Of a stretch of DNA of 64,000 bases, positions 47,591 through 59,429 are shown in pieces (the first letter of the stretch is position 1; every line of letters begins with the position of its first letter). The DNA lies in assembly GCF_000006405.1 (NCBI RefSeq), contig NW_003205427.1, positions 305,214 to 369,213 on the forward strand. The letters are read 5' to 3'. The notes under the pieces were generated by a model. It did not search any database. It was not told the origin of the DNA and saw only the letters and a list, made by a program, of their open reading frames with translations. This DNA is from Perkinsus marinus ATCC 50983 (Eukaryota; Perkinsozoa; Perkinsida; Perkinsidae). The position numbers and the translations under genes are program-made.

Positions 47591-49029
47591 TTAGTTGACC
47601 ATAGAGAAACGGTCGGTCTGAAGGAACCAGTCATGGAGGCCTTTGGCCATTTGGTCTTGGTTGAGGCCTGTATGAAGGTTTGAATGGCCGCCTCCATTGA
47701 TGAAGATAGTAGTGTAATTGACACCACCCACAGAGCTTCTCAGAGCACGAGCGTTCTTCGGGGACACTTGCCAGTCGGACAAACCTGAGACACAAGACAA
47801 TCAGGGAATCATCCAGGAACTTATATCCAGGTTCCCAGGGTGAATTTTCCGCATAGCTAGGAACAGATTCTTCGAGCAGTTTGCCCCTTGTAATTCCGAA
47901 TTCCGAGCATTTTCCTCATTGTTATCAAACCCTGGGGGACTTTATCTCGCAAAGCGACATGGGACGATACCATGGGAAGGCATTCCGTCATCAACACAAG
48001 CCTTACCATGAAAGTTGATTATGGGTACTTCAGGAGCCTCCTCGCGTAAAAGTTGCAGCTGTTTTCCTGTGTGGTAGTCGAATGAAGTGGGGTCCTCTAT
48101 CACAGGTCTGATAGTAGCAAAAATGAATACCAAACTACGCAGTTGGCTCGCACTACTCCATGAGGGAAGCCAAGAGGTGAATTCGAGTGTTCAACGGTAG
48201 AAACCAAAGCGGTAGCGTCATGGGATGCTGAGCTGCCGTCTCAGGGAACTCTACAAAGGTCGACTCGAGAATACAACCAGATACCTGAACACGAGCCTGG
48301 TACTAGTGGCAGTGCCATAAAAGAGCCTACATTCCTCCCAGTTGCGATCATGTACCGTGCAGCATAGAGCGCCTGCGGACCTCCCAATGAGTGGCCGTGT
48401 ATATATACAGGTAACTGAGCCACAGTGCATTGTCATTGTTATTGGCCATCACGTTGCCTCACTGTATCATTGTCGAACATCTTCCCGGTCCAATCCACGA
48501 TCGATCGTATGTCCTCGAGAATACCACTAGTCCAGGGAGTTCCAGTCGAGTCACCGTACCTGTCCAACATGTGAGGTGATCAGAGACCCTTCAAGAGAAG
48601 GGGCCCACCCTCTCAAATCGCCGGCGACCACAGTAGCATTCAGCCTGTTAGCAAACATCTTGTATAGCTCTACGCGATGGCCCTGGGCTCGACTGCCCGC
48701 CTGGCCATGGAAGTATCTGCGTAGGAAATCAAATAATGGACGACAAACGAGTTCCTACATGACAACTCGCTCAGCAGGCTTGATGCCGCCATTCGCTGGT
48801 ACCTGATTTAGTACACTGAGGTGAGGTACAGAGGGCATCCTACTAGCCAAACGCCCAAAGTCTCATTGCCACTCTGGACTCGATAGTTCCGAGCCCCTTG
48901 CAGACCCTCAGAGGTGGCAGGGTGGGTCATGGGCCATATACTGTTCGGTACGTGAGCAAAGTCGAGATGGACCAAGGATACTACGACTACACTGAAGTTA
49001 TACCTGATACGAATGATGCTCAACTTCAT
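47591..49029 (-). CDS. ABHD12-like serine hydrolase, multi-exon
   Basis: Alpha/beta-hydrolase resembling ABHD12/ABHD13 (in animals lysophospholipid/monoacylglycerol hydrolases at the ER). Met at 49029 opens a hydrophobic N-terminal segment (NFSVVVVSLVHLDF), then NYRVQSGNETLGVWLV. Exons give YFHGQAGSRAQGHRVELYK (oxyanion HG; ABHD12 has YLHGNAGTRxxxHRVELYK), then GDLRG, YGDSTGTPWTSGILEDIRS, and the nucleophile elbow VYIHGHSLGG. Later exons hold EVPIINFHGKACVDDGMPSH, where the acid residue is expected, and INGGGHSNLH with the catalytic His. The C-terminus is FLQTDRFSMVN then TAA. Introns are short. Junctions around 48530-48810 are inferred from the homology, not proven. Confidence 0.75.
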
Positions 49030-49256
49030 AGAGATCGAACCGTTGTGGAGGCGATTGAGATTAGTTGACCTACAGGATCAGAGACACTACAGCTGCAAGG
49101 AGCGAAGTCCAGATGACGGAAGGGCGAGGAAGCATGGGTTGAATATGTAAAACTTAGGAACTACTACATACACGACAGTAGTTCTGATGATTTCATGGAC
49201 ATCTATGTAAGGAACAGGATTACGGACTGTAACTCCTCGTCCCCACTCGGGGGCTG

Positions 49257-49544
49257 TCAGGTGTCAACGAGTTCGAAGTGCGGTAGCTTACAAACTTTCC
49301 AACGATCAAGCCGACCTGCCTTCGATAGGAGGCTGTTGCAGTCGACAGGGCCGTACTCTAGAGATCTGACCATTCTGGGGCCATGGGCGAGAATCTGTGA
49401 ACTCTGGCAAGTCTCGCTGCGACTGCCAGTCTCGACAGTTGAGGATAGTTCCAGCGAGGACTGGAACAGCTCTGGGTTGTCGTCTGCAACTTTAAACGGA
49501 CTCATACAGTTCACCGAGAGTATTTTGTTAAGTTCAGGAAGCAC
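49257..49544 (-). CDS. hypothetical exon(s), strand uncertain
   Basis: A 95-codon open stretch on the minus strand (PELNKILSVNCMSPFKVADD ... LPHFELVDT). The plus strand is open over nearly the same span. I prefer minus because its neighbours are on minus and its composition is more protein-like. No family recognised. Confidence 0.25.
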   Translation of the reverse strand: MLPELNKILSVNCMSPFKVADDNPELFQSSLELSSTVETGSRSETCQSSQILAHGPRMVRSLEYGPVDCNSLLSKAGRLDRWKVCKLPHFELVDT

Positions 49545-49989
49545 GTTCGGCCAATAGTTGTGAATACTAAAGATCGACGGTGACTCAATCGCAGCAGACG
49601 GACGAGTTCGCGAATAGCAGTTGTAGTGATTAGACGTGCACTACATCCGAGTGCTTGATTCGAGCATCCAAAGGCGACCCAGGCAACAGGGAACACATTT
49701 ATGCAGAGAAAACCAAATTTAGTATAGGACGTGTATTAATCAGGATAATCAAAAACTCATACCACCCCTGCTACACTTCCCGCATGGACTAAACCCAATA
49801 CAAGGGGACAACGAAACACTAAGCATGACCTTGCATGGTAGTAGTCAAGATTCCCCTTCGAGCCTCGGTAAGTAGTTGATGCTGAGCACCTACTGTATGT
49901 GTTGATGAGAGGCGCCATGGAAGGTACCACTACGATAGATCCCCCTGCTAGTAAGAAGCTACAGCTAACCCACTGGTTACTACCAGTTG

Positions 49990-50434
49990 CCGCTACGAAC
50001 CTATTCGATTACCTTCAAGTATAAGACAGTATCCATACAGGCCGGTTACCTCTCCCACCCCACTGGTGCTGCCGCTGCTTCTCTCGAATCAAAGGTAGCT
50101 ATCATGACTATTAGACCGATGATGAGCAGTGATACCCCGCAAAGGAATATATACACGGACCGCCCGGCCTAGAGACATACACTCAATAAAAAACTCCTTC
50201 TCCTTTTGTTAGAGCCGTCGCTATAGTCGCTTGATCGGAGCGAGAAAATCTAAGGTTAGCGTCATTGTCGTTTAGTACTTGGAAGAATTGGAAGACATTG
50301 GTGATGACGGCCTCCCTTAAATCGAATAGCAGCTGGCCAACCCTCATAAGGAAGGTGATCACAAGAAAGTCTAGCAAGGGGAAGGGACAACTGCGTCTCC
50401 AGCAGTGCGGGCTGCTGACCAGAATGGGGAACAC
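49990..50434 (-). CDS. possible small membrane protein
   Basis: The minus strand encodes LLDFLVITFLMRVGQLLFDL and NVFQFFQVLNDNDANLRF, ending GEGVFY at a TGA. A 26-nt gap (GGAGAAGGA|gttttt...ctctag|GCCGGG) would instead continue in frame into a transmembrane helix, SVYIFLCGVSLLIIGLIVMI, and REAAAAPVGWER. If spliced, that intron would be extremely short, with a non-standard donor. The upstream end is not defined. Confidence 0.35.
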
Positions 50435-51240
50435 GGCTCAATAAGCTTTCTCCCTACACACCAAGTATGGCATGCCTGATGGTAGACGATTCACCGGTGT
50501 ATTCCACTGAGCAGAAGATCCGACCAGGACACCTCTCAGCAGTCACATAATTTCGAAGGGGTTTTGTTGCAGACACTTTCTGAGATACCGATACGGTTGC
50601 AATTCAGAGATATGATTTTTCAAACTCCAAGAATGGTCATCAATATCCTCGATGGTCTAGAAAGCTCGGAAGTCCAACGACAGTCGCTAAGGCATCAGTC
50701 GCGTTTTCATCTGAGCTCAGCATCTGATCTCATCTTCCTCTTTCTGAGGTTGGTGATTGCAGGACATCAACACGATTCGAACTCCTTCAAGCGAGATGAA
50801 TCGCAATGCCATGCAATACTCCTCGAATCAATACCATCAATCACTGAACACGACTCGAATCAAATGTACCAACACTGTTGGCTCAACAGGAGGCTACCGC
50901 CACTGAGCTGCGCAGCAGTGTAGACAGATTTCCCAGATCGGATGGCACTACCGTCCCATACGTAAGCTAGAGTAAATCTCTCTGTTTTTATATGTGCGCT
51001 GAGAAGCGTTGAGGAGCTTCAAGAGTTTATAGGATAGCAAGAATCAGATCTATTACCGTAGTCGAGGGACCTACTTCATAAGAAATGCTCCTTAAGGTTC
51101 ACCTTGAACTTAAAAACTACCTTATGATGAGACCGTGAGGTACCTTACAATTTTCGCTCCTTACGAGGGTTTGTGAAATAGGCCTTAGATCAAGTTATCG
51201 CAGGTTACTAATTTATTATTGTAGTTGTGGACCCATCCGA
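50435..51240. other. intergenic
   Basis: No supported gene; probable upstream region of the HAS1-like helicase. Confidence 0.4.
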
Positions 51241-53892
51241 ATGACGAATTCACAGCAGCTAGGATCGGCTAACCCGAAGAGAGCCTTCAAAAAGGTAGGC
51301 CAGCGTTGACCCTTTCGTTCAGCGTTGCCATTTTCATGGACAGAAGAGTGACCCTGAGGAGGCGAAGAAGCGACGGGAAGAGGAAATGAAAAAACAACGG
51401 AAAGATGACAAGGAGGAGAAGATCGCTGCTGTACGCCAGAGTGTTGGTAAGTGGTAGTCGCCTACGATGAGCTCAGCAGTCTTTAGTGATACTAAATATA
51501 TCTGCTCTCCTTATATGAATTGGGAGAATATACACGAAAATGTACAGAAATTAATAAGATTCCCTCAGAGTTTTGATATTGTCATCACCAACACATGTGG
51601 TTGGCCATGTGCAACTTTAACCACACTGACAGGCTTTCACTTTAGATACTCCTGCTGAGGTGAATGAAGGCCCTGACGAGGTAAGGTTTGGGAGGGGGCA
51701 GTAGCGTAGGTACTTGCATGGTTCAGGGTGTCGAGGCCCCATCGGGCAAGAAAGGGTTCTTCTCGGATAAGAAGTTCACAGATCTTCAAATCTGCGATCC
51801 TCTGAAGGAGGCCCTCACTACATGTAACTTCACTACGATGACCGACATCCAGGCTAAGGCGATACCTCTGATGCTGAAAGGGAAAGATGTACTCCAGAGG
51901 GTAGGGGGAGTGATGACGGAAGAGCGTCGCTTTAACAGGTATTGGGAGCAGCCAAGACGGGATCTGGGAAGACTCTGGCTTTCTTGGTACCGGCTTTGGA
52001 GCTCCTTGTTGCGACCCGTTTTCAGCCCAAGAATGGTAGTAGTATGGTCATGGTGGCTCCAGTGATTACTACATGCTTTGGTACAGGTACTGGCGTTATG
52101 GTCATCTCGCCCACTCGTGAGCTTGCTATGCAAATCTATGACGTGTGCAAGAGGGTAGTAGTAGTAGTAGACCGCACCTTGCATGAATCCTCCCATTCCA
52201 GCTCGTTGACTCTACCAAGCTCTCTCAAACGTACGGGATCGTTATGGGAGGTGTGAATAGAAAGAACGAGGCGGATAAGCTCTCCAGAGGAATCAATATT
52301 ATTGGTAACGACCTGGTCTGCGAGAATGTCGGCTCGTGTAATATCACTTCATGCAGTTGCAACCCCCGGTCGGCTACTGGACCATCTGCAGAACACTAGA
52401 GGGTTCGTCTACGCCAACCTAATGAGCTTGGTCATTGATGAGGCGGATCGGATACTCCAAATTGGTAGTGTTGGGAGGACGTTCTCTGTTATTGAGAAGA
52501 ATGGTTGCAGGTTTCGAGGAGGATATGAATCAGATATTAAAGATACTCCCTAAGAAAAGGCAAACGTCACTATTCTCGGCCACCCAGACGCAGAAGGTAA
52601 GGCGTCGTTAGCTTGGTGGTTCGTCGTGATGGCATCTACCTCAGGTCAACGACTTGGCTAGGTTGTCGTTGAAAAAGCCGATATTTGTACAGAGCAAGGG
52701 GGCTGATGATGTAGTCGAGGGAACAGCCTGGTGTCGTGAAAGTGGTGGTTGGCATTTCAGGATGCGGCGATCTCGACAGCTTCGGGGTTGGTCCAGGGGT
52801 ACGTTGTAGTGGGAGGGGACGACCGGTTGAGACTATTGTTTACATTCCTTAAGAAGAACCAGAAGAAGAAGGTAGTACAGTTGCTATAGACTTGCCGTTT
52901 ATGTAGGGTATCAGGTGATGGTGTTTTTCTCTTCGTGCAATTCGGTGAAGTTTCATGATGAGCTCCTCAATTACATTGACATTCCGGTCATATCGATCCA
53001 TGGTCAGAAGAAGCAGTCGGCTCGGATGACCAACTTCTATCGATTCTGCCAAATGGAGTCGGGCATACTACTGTGTAGGTGCTATGGACCTACTCCTCGC
53101 TGCGAAGTGGCCATGGTGTGGTATGACGGGAGCTTATGAGCAGGTACGGATGTAGCTGCAAGAGGTTTGGATATTCCTAAGGTTGACTGGATTGTCCAGT
53201 ACGATCCGCCGGATGATCCGAAGGTACTACTTATTCCTTGGACCCCACTTGGAGGCGTCTCTGCTTCAGGAATACATCCATCGTGTCGGCCGTACTGCTC
53301 GTGGTGCTGAGGGTACTGGCAAGGCCCTTCTTTTCCTCATGCCTGAGGAGCTCGGTTTCTTGAGGTAGTCTCGTTAGGGAAGCGGGTTAGATGGTGGAGT
53401 TGTGAGTTATGTAGATATCTTCGGAAATCGGGCGTGACGACTTTGAACGAGTACGTATTCCCCCCGGCTAAGGTGGCTAATATCCAGCATCAATTGGAGA
53501 AACTAGTGGAGACCAACTACCACCTCCATCGGGCCAGTCGAGACGCCTACCGATCGTATCTGCATGCTTATGCCGCCCATGCATCTAAGGATTGCTTTGA
53601 CGTCCACTCGCTGGACTTGCAGAAGCTCGCCAAGTCCTTTGGATTCGCAGTGCCACCGAAGGTTGACCTCAATTTGAAGGACACTAAGAAAAGCGATAGG
53701 TGAGTCGGGACGGTGGTAACACTGAGAGGCTTAGTAGTCTCTTCTTTGTGATACTGTCGGCACTTGAGGCGTTTTAGGGGCGGACGGAAAATGGTGAAGT
53801 CGGGGAGGTTCAATAAGGGCCAGGGCGACTTCAGTGCCAGTAACCCCTATGGCAAGAAGTCCACTGGAGATAAACGTCAGTTCAGCATGTAG
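51241..53892 (+). CDS. HAS1: HAS1/DDX18-type DEAD-box RNA helicase, many exons
   Basis: Nucleolar helicase releasing snoRNAs and acting in 40S/60S biogenesis. Starts [18 protein letters not shown], then a Lys/Glu-rich exon, then the intron at 51447-51645. The core begins [20 protein letters not shown], followed by [20 protein letters not shown] (Q motif). Next are Walker [41 protein letters not shown] in VIDEADRIL, and SATQTQKV (SAT). The second lobe has [40 protein letters not shown] and [12 protein letters not shown]. The HAS1-specific tail [40 protein letters not shown] then [11 protein letters not shown] is present. It ends KRQFSM then TAG. Spliced joins keep frame where checked. Confidence 0.9.
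51447..51645 (+). repeat. introner-like element, copy 5 (intron)
   Basis: 199-nt intron of the HAS1-like gene (GTT G|gtaagt ... actttag|AT ACT, in frame). Shared blocks: AAATGTACAGAAATTAATAA, GAGTTTTGATATTGTCATC, ACCAACACATGTGGTTGGCC (51588-51607) and CCACACTGACAG. The 5' half is the most diverged of copies 1-5. Confidence 0.8.
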
Positions 53893-54966
53893 AGGAAGTA
53901 TAGTAAGGATGAGAATACCAAAGCAGTTGTTAATACCGTTCCTTGAACAACTCACCACGTCAATACCATCTGTTAATAGTAAGGTTAGTATCGGTCGACT
54001 CGAGTATATCCTTTTGTCGGCGTATCTATACCACACTGTTTCCACATCACTGAGGGAAGTGTCTCGTTGGGGGGAGGCTGTTATGATGAAGGGGCCTATG
54101 AGCTTATACATGCTGACCAATTGGTAGCTATACTTGACTTGAGCATCAGCGGTAGGTGGTATTCTCACATTGTTGCAGCTAGTTCCATGTGGACTTCATC
54201 ATGGATTGCCGACATCTCTGTAGGAGGCATCATATTCTTGATATTGTCTTTGGGGCTGTTGGCCGTAGGAAGAGGTTTGGTCAAGGAAGCGGTAATAATG
54301 ATGGGTAGGAGCACGTTGGCGATGCCTGGGTGGAGAATCGCTATTGGATGCCTCTAGCTGGAGGTCTATGTCGAGTTGTTGTGCTTGTCAGGGAGCTCTG
54401 AAGGAAGCACGAAGACGACTACTGAATGCTCCGATAGTGAAGGGCGCTATCGCTAAGAACGTTTGAGGGGCTTGTCAGAGACGATAGGGAATGTAGCGGA
54501 AAACTGAATTGGGATTGAAGTGCAGAGGAGGAGAAGGCAGTGAATTGGCATTTTTGTAATTGTATATCCTCCCATCCTGCATGTGGCCTTTTGAGTTGGT
54601 AGTAACACAGTACATCAATGTAGCGATACTGTTTGGGCCTTGGGTTTGGACCTTTTCGCCCATCGGTCTCTCTGAGGGTCTACTATGGCTAAGACATCTC
54701 GAACTGATCAAACGTTCACAATATGACGGTTTGAGGTGAATCACTTCATCGGAGAGCAGTTGATGCCATCAACTTGATGGGAGAGGAAGGTTGTATTTCT
54801 TAGGTAGTTGGAGTTGTCCAGATACTTGAAAAAGGAAGATCATCGATGTGCCTTGGAGTTGATAGCGAATCCTCCCAGTATTTCCATCGCTTGCAACTAT
54901 GCTACTCATGGAGATTACTGGGCTCGCTGTGTTAACTGCCGACTTCACTATTGTATTGTGTTGGTA
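53893..54966. other. mostly intergenic, possible small membrane ORF
   Basis: A hydrophobic stretch on plus at about 54200-54300 (SVGGIIFLILSLGLLAVGRG) could be a transmembrane exon. I cannot build a gene around it. Nothing else recognised. Confidence 0.3.
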
Positions 54967-54969
54967 ATA

Positions 54970-55430
54970 GGGGCAGCTATGCCATGTGTGGGTGGTTATG
55001 CTTAATAGGGGCGCGTGAGGGTGGTTATGCAAAATAGGGGCAGCTATGCCACGAGAGGGTGGTTATGCTGAATAGGGATGGTTATGGCTTATGAGGATGA
55101 TTACACAGAGTAGGGGCAGCTATGCCACGAGAGGGTGGTTATGTTGAATAGGGATGGTTATGCCTTATGAGGGTGATTACACAGAGTAGGGGCAGCTATG
55201 CCACGAGAGGGTGGTTATGCTGAATAGGGATGGTTATGGCTTATGAGGGTGATTACACAGAGTAGGGGCAGCTATGCCACGAGAGGGTGGTTATGCTGAA
55301 TAGGGGTGGTTATGCCTTATGAGGGTGATTACACAGAGTAGGGGCAGCTATGCCACGAGAGGGTGGTTATGCTTAATAGGGGCGCGTGAGGGTGGTTATG
55401 CAAAATAGGGGCGGCTATGCCACGTGTGGA
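54970..55430. repeat. minisatellite, 76-bp units flanked by 67-bp variants
   Basis: Units start GGGGCAGCTATGCC at 54970, 55037, 55113, 55189, 55265, 55341 and 55408. Spacings are 67, 76, 76, 76, 76 and 67 bp. Inner units contain GGTGGTTATGCTGAATAGGG, TGGTTATGGCTTATGAGGGT, then GATTACACAGAGTA. The first and last full units share GGGGCGCGTGAGGGTGG instead. 76 is not a multiple of three and stops occur in all frames, so it is non-coding. Confidence 0.93.
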
Positions 55431-55559
55431 TAATCAAGCAAAACAGGGTCGGCTATGCCACATGAGGGTGATTATGTAGATGCTACCCCACTGGGTGCGG
55501 ATATGTATAGGGGGAATACGGGTATGGGCCTCGTCAGTCTTATAGTACTCCTTACAGAA

Positions 55560-57278
55560 ATGCCGCCTCGCAAACGATCACGGATGAAGGCTAACATCAC
55601 TTCAGAGCCGTCTGTACAGACTACGGCCCCGATTCATTCTAGCGGTACATCAAGACATATCCCGGGTTTGAGCGTAGCACAAGCACCGACACCACAGCAA
55701 CACAGAGCTGTCAAAGAATTCGAGGAAGGGCTGCTCAGGACGCAAGGTGGATCTGCCTTGAAGTGAGACCTCAGGGCCCGGTGCTCGCTTGACTGCGTCA
55801 TCAGGCGTTGTGTGAATGGGAACACTCTTGTGGTACTCAGTCGGTCCCAGCCAGCCTCGAGAAAGGCTTTGGATGAGGTGGTGGAACTTCGCCTGAGATC
55901 GTTGCCGAAGAACTGCTGCTTGGTTACAGTTGGTGTTGACACGAAGTAAGTGTCAGCTGCTTTGCGTAGGCCGGCTACCATGTCAAGGTATTCTTAGGAA
56001 TCCACCACCTAGAAACACTCCGAGGTCTCCCTACATATTTCGTACATCCGAGCAAGTGGCTAGGCTGCTGAACCTGAAATGTGAGGTGAGAAGCCGCATG
56101 GGTTTTTCAAAATTTGGAGCTCAACTACCAGATGAAATTGTGGCTCGCTTCTCCGCATCCTGACATCGCTACAGCGGCAGTCGTCTTGACCTTCGGCCCT
56201 TCCCAGTTGGAGGCCCTACAACAGTTGCTGGCCTCTGACCCTATGCGGGTTGGGTTCGGCCTGAGACTTGCTATCACTCAGCGACACGAGATCGGGGCCT
56301 TGCGTCAGGTGGCGCTAGACGTCCATCTGAATGGCCACGCTTGTGTGTATCGCCTCAGATATACTCTACTCTCTTGCATTTTGGGATTTGCTGCGGTATG
56401 TTGTCGAATGGCAACTGGATCCACGCTGGCGGCAAATCAAATCGTCTAGCAATGGCTGAGGTCAGTGTCATATGCTGGGATGGCATTTGTGAAGTGTATG
56501 CAGGTGCTCTCACCCAAGAAGTCAGTTTCTGGTTCCTGCACAGTTGGCGCAACCATGCTCACCATAACTCAGTGTAATCTTGAACAAGGTGAGAGACAAA
56601 CCCGTCGATACTGACGTGAGACTGCCAAGCTCAGGGATATTTGGGATGCGGATCTCCCCAGCGACTTTCCGAGTTGTGAAGCCCGATGTGTCTTCGATGA
56701 ACCCGGTGGAGCTGTTGCACCCTCGATGCGTTCTACTGCCTCATATGAGTGAAGCCGTGATCGTTGGCTTGGGGCCAGCACCGAATCCGCCTCCAGGGCT
56801 CAAGTCGAAAGAGGATCTCATACGCTATTGGAGATACCTGCATGGATATGAGCTGCCTGAGGATGCAGTTGAGCGGACGATCCAGGTTCAATTCCCACGC
56901 GGTTCGCTAGTTTTAACCTACCCTCTGGGCTGTGCCTGGGCAACACCGTGGACATACCTACCAACTAAGACGGGCCAGTTTGCTGCGAAACTGAATCGAG
57001 AAGTTATCGAAGCCATCCGAGAGATCCTAGGTGACTGGTCGAAGGAGAGCGGCCTCGTAGTAGAACTGCATGAAGACCCCGGAGCCCAGCCAGAGAGTGA
57101 CGTTAGCAAGGCTCTCCCGAAGAGAGCTTCGGAAATCCCCCGAGATGAGGGTCTCCTTGTCCAGGAGGCGGGAGTTTGGAAAGGCTTACCAGTTGATGAG
57201 CAGCTAGACTCAAGCTCGCCTGTGGAGGATAAGGGTCAGCCTATCCGTGGCAGACCTCAGAGGAAGAGGCGACGATAA
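55560..57278 (+). CDS. C18orf63/DUF4708-like protein, multi-exon
   Basis: Starts MPPRKRSRMKANITSEPS. Spliced at GCC TTG AA|gtgaga ... tcatcag|G CGT it continues CVNGNTLVVLSRSQPASRKA. Later exons give KLWLASPHPDIATAAVVLTF and QALDV/HLNGHACVYRLRY-type strands. The last exon (to 57278) contains LLHPRCVLLPHMSEAVIVGL, then YWRYLHGYELPED, then FPRGSLVLTYPLGC. This order resembles the human C18orf63 core (VLPSMxxGxI ... LYGYKLPED ... FTYPLSCI), from memory of that protein. The C-terminus is basic (RGRPQRKRRR), possibly a nuclear signal. Function of the family is unknown. Junctions between 55930 and 56110 are not settled. Confidence 0.55.
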
Positions 57279-57283
57279 CCGCT

Positions 57284-57328
57284 TTTACCTAAGCGCTAAG
57301 GCAGATGCCATCTTAGCCTTATGGTAAA
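57284..57328. terminator. stem-loop just after the C18orf63-like stop
   Basis: TTTACC - TAAGCGC - TAAGGC - 13-nt loop - GCCTTA - T - GGTAAA: two 6-bp stems separated by a bulge, starting 6 nt after the stop codon. Possible 3'-end or RNA-stability element; the terminator label is only the nearest type. Confidence 0.4.
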
Positions 57329-57489
57329 GATGACGAGCATTCTTGCCCATATGATGTTGCATGTGTCTCACTTCATGTGGGATGTGCTCCCTCTTTCTAG
57401 CCCATAGGGTGTTTGATCTTAATCAATGTTGATGAACCTTGCGTACAGTAGTGCCTATGTAGTCAGTTCGTTGCTATGATGGCTAGACA

Positions 57490-58866
57490 ATGCGCCTTAT
57501 AGATCCGAATATAAGTCATTCCATCGCTATGCCTCCTCCCATCCGAGCCTTACTAGCCATGACAAGCGTCTTAGCTACTATACCACCTCCCGAACGAGAG
57601 TCGTTTCTACCTGAAAGTCGCCGCACTCTATTGTGGCCAACCTTACTTGAAACTCTCAACCTGACCGAGGTCCTAGGACCTACATTTCCCGACACAATAG
57701 CGACCGCATCAGAAGAAACCTACGAGAAGTTTTTGCAGCACCGTCGCACACGATTGGAGAAAAAGGGGACAGTTGAGAATGGCTCGAGTACGTTCGAGAC
57801 CTTTTCATCGGGATGAAGTCTCCCTCATGCTCGGCGTTATCGGTTTCAGTGAACTCTGGGATAGTCAACGATGATTTCTACCATTGGCAAATGGCTCTGC
57901 CGGTTGACGAACGACCCTTAGAGAAAACGGCAGAGTAGTTCTCGAAAGCTGAGCACCACCAACGTAAAAAAGCAGGTTCCATCAGCTGATGACGATCATA
58001 CACCGTCTGGCTAGACGTTACCTTGAACACGCAGGAGGAGACCCTTCGATGATCGCAAGAAAGAAGTGTGGTTGGCACTGATTCAACAATTTTGTCAATC
58101 ACTCTGTTGAGACGTCGGTGTTTGCACTGATGGCGTTGGTGATTACAGGTTTAGTCTGAGCTATTGGACGGCAGTCCATTTCGCCAGCGAGTACCATAGC
58201 CCGCACACTCATACTGGACAAGAATGTGTCGCCGTTTTCTATGCAAGAGTAGCAGAAGGATCGAGCAACGGAAAGCTCGTACTCATAGACCCTCGGGGGC
58301 AGGTCCCGCCATTTGGACGGACAGTGAGTTTATTGCCTGACCTGAAATCAACATACCCGTATAAAGATGTCTACTGACTACTAGTATCGGACATCGGAAT
58401 TTCCGGAAGCATACTCGGCCGTCCATTGGTCTACTGCGTGCCATAGTTCGTCTGGGCTGCTCCTCCTCATGGATCGTTCAGTGAGTATTATAGTCGCAGG
58501 TTTCGATAGACGTTTATCCCGGGCAACTGGTCATGTTCCCGAGTTGGTTGAACCATATGGTGTCACCAACAACTGCCTCCTCCACCGACACGAGTAGGCG
58601 CTTCACGGTTGCCACTGGTACCCTGGCCTATCATCACACTAGCTGTAGGTATACAGCAGCGTAGGATCATGATTGCCTTCAACATCCAGGATGCACAGTT
58701 CACTGGTGACATACCTAGTACCTTATGGCATCGAGATATACCCTCAACTCTGCGAGTCCCCTGGGTGACGGACGATAAGCCAATGGAACACTGTGAGGTC
58801 AACTGGTGGTCTCCTTCTGACATCGTCGAAGGCACTTCAGGCAAACGAGATAGAGATGAGCTCTGA
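57490..58866 (+). CDS. 2OG-Fe(II) oxygenase, TIGR02466-like, multi-exon
   Basis: Putative iron/2-oxoglutarate dioxygenase. Met at 57490 (or 57532) opens an N-terminal region with FLPESRRTLLWPTLLETL. The exon at 58149-58321 gives YWTAVHFASEYHSPHTHTGQ, with the Fe-binding HxH-type cluster, then KLVLIDPRGQVPPFGR. The next exons give PGQLVMFPSWLNHMVSPTTA, with the distal His, and VGIQQRRIMIAFNIQDAQFT, with the Arg that binds 2OG. This is the order of the TIGR02466 family, common in phages, bacteria and algae (family pattern GxYHxPHxHP ... DPR ... FPSWLxHxVxP ... RISIAFN). The protein ends GKRDRDEL, so the last four residues form an RDEL-type ER-retrieval tetrapeptide; no signal peptide is obvious. 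Exon joins between 57816 and 58149 and around 58322-58502 remain open. Confidence 0.7.
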
Positions 58867-59429
58867 CAGCAAAGCCCACAACGTACTGTGATGACCTTAA
58901 TGATGCATGTATGACCTTGTTGAGAGTGATTAGTCGCAGAGTCGAGTTGACAAGTTTAGACCATATACTCCTCACGTGGTTTGCCTCGGTGCGTGTAATC
59001 GCCAAGCAATGGAAGAGGACGATCCAGAGAGATGATTGAGATCGTGACGATGTGATCGTCACGAACCGAATTCGCATCGAACGACCCTCAAATGGCCGAA
59101 TACACCCAACCTATTCTTGCACAAACCATAGTCAATGTAGGGTGAGGAAGAAGGCCGGTAAATAACTGTACATTGGAGCTCAATCCACATCTCATCACTG
59201 CTCTACAGACAGTTTGTTGATGACACCCTCAGCACTGTTCTGCGCCACACTCTACTCCGTGCTGGCACTCGAGGGGTTCCGTTACTTCCGATGTGACTCT
59301 TGCCGGGCGAGTCTACATCAGATTGACAAGGCACTCGTGAGCATCTCGATCAAGCGGGCAGGTCCACTTGCTGAACATGAGTAAACTCATACTGTATCCA
59401 CGATTGGCTCTATGGGAGGATGTCCAGAT
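58867..59429. other. intergenic or leader
   Basis: No supported coding exon. Confidence 0.35.

Noticed and set aside
50564-50923. 120-codon open frame on plus strand
   Set aside because: Composition is not protein-like, there is no homology, and no neighbouring exons fit.
53731-54168. 145-codon open frame on minus strand
   Set aside because: It overlaps the end of the HAS1-like gene antisense and has no coding character.
54970-55480. Repeat protein or CRISPR-like array
   Set aside because: The unit length is not a multiple of three, stops occur in every frame, and there are no unique spacers between units.
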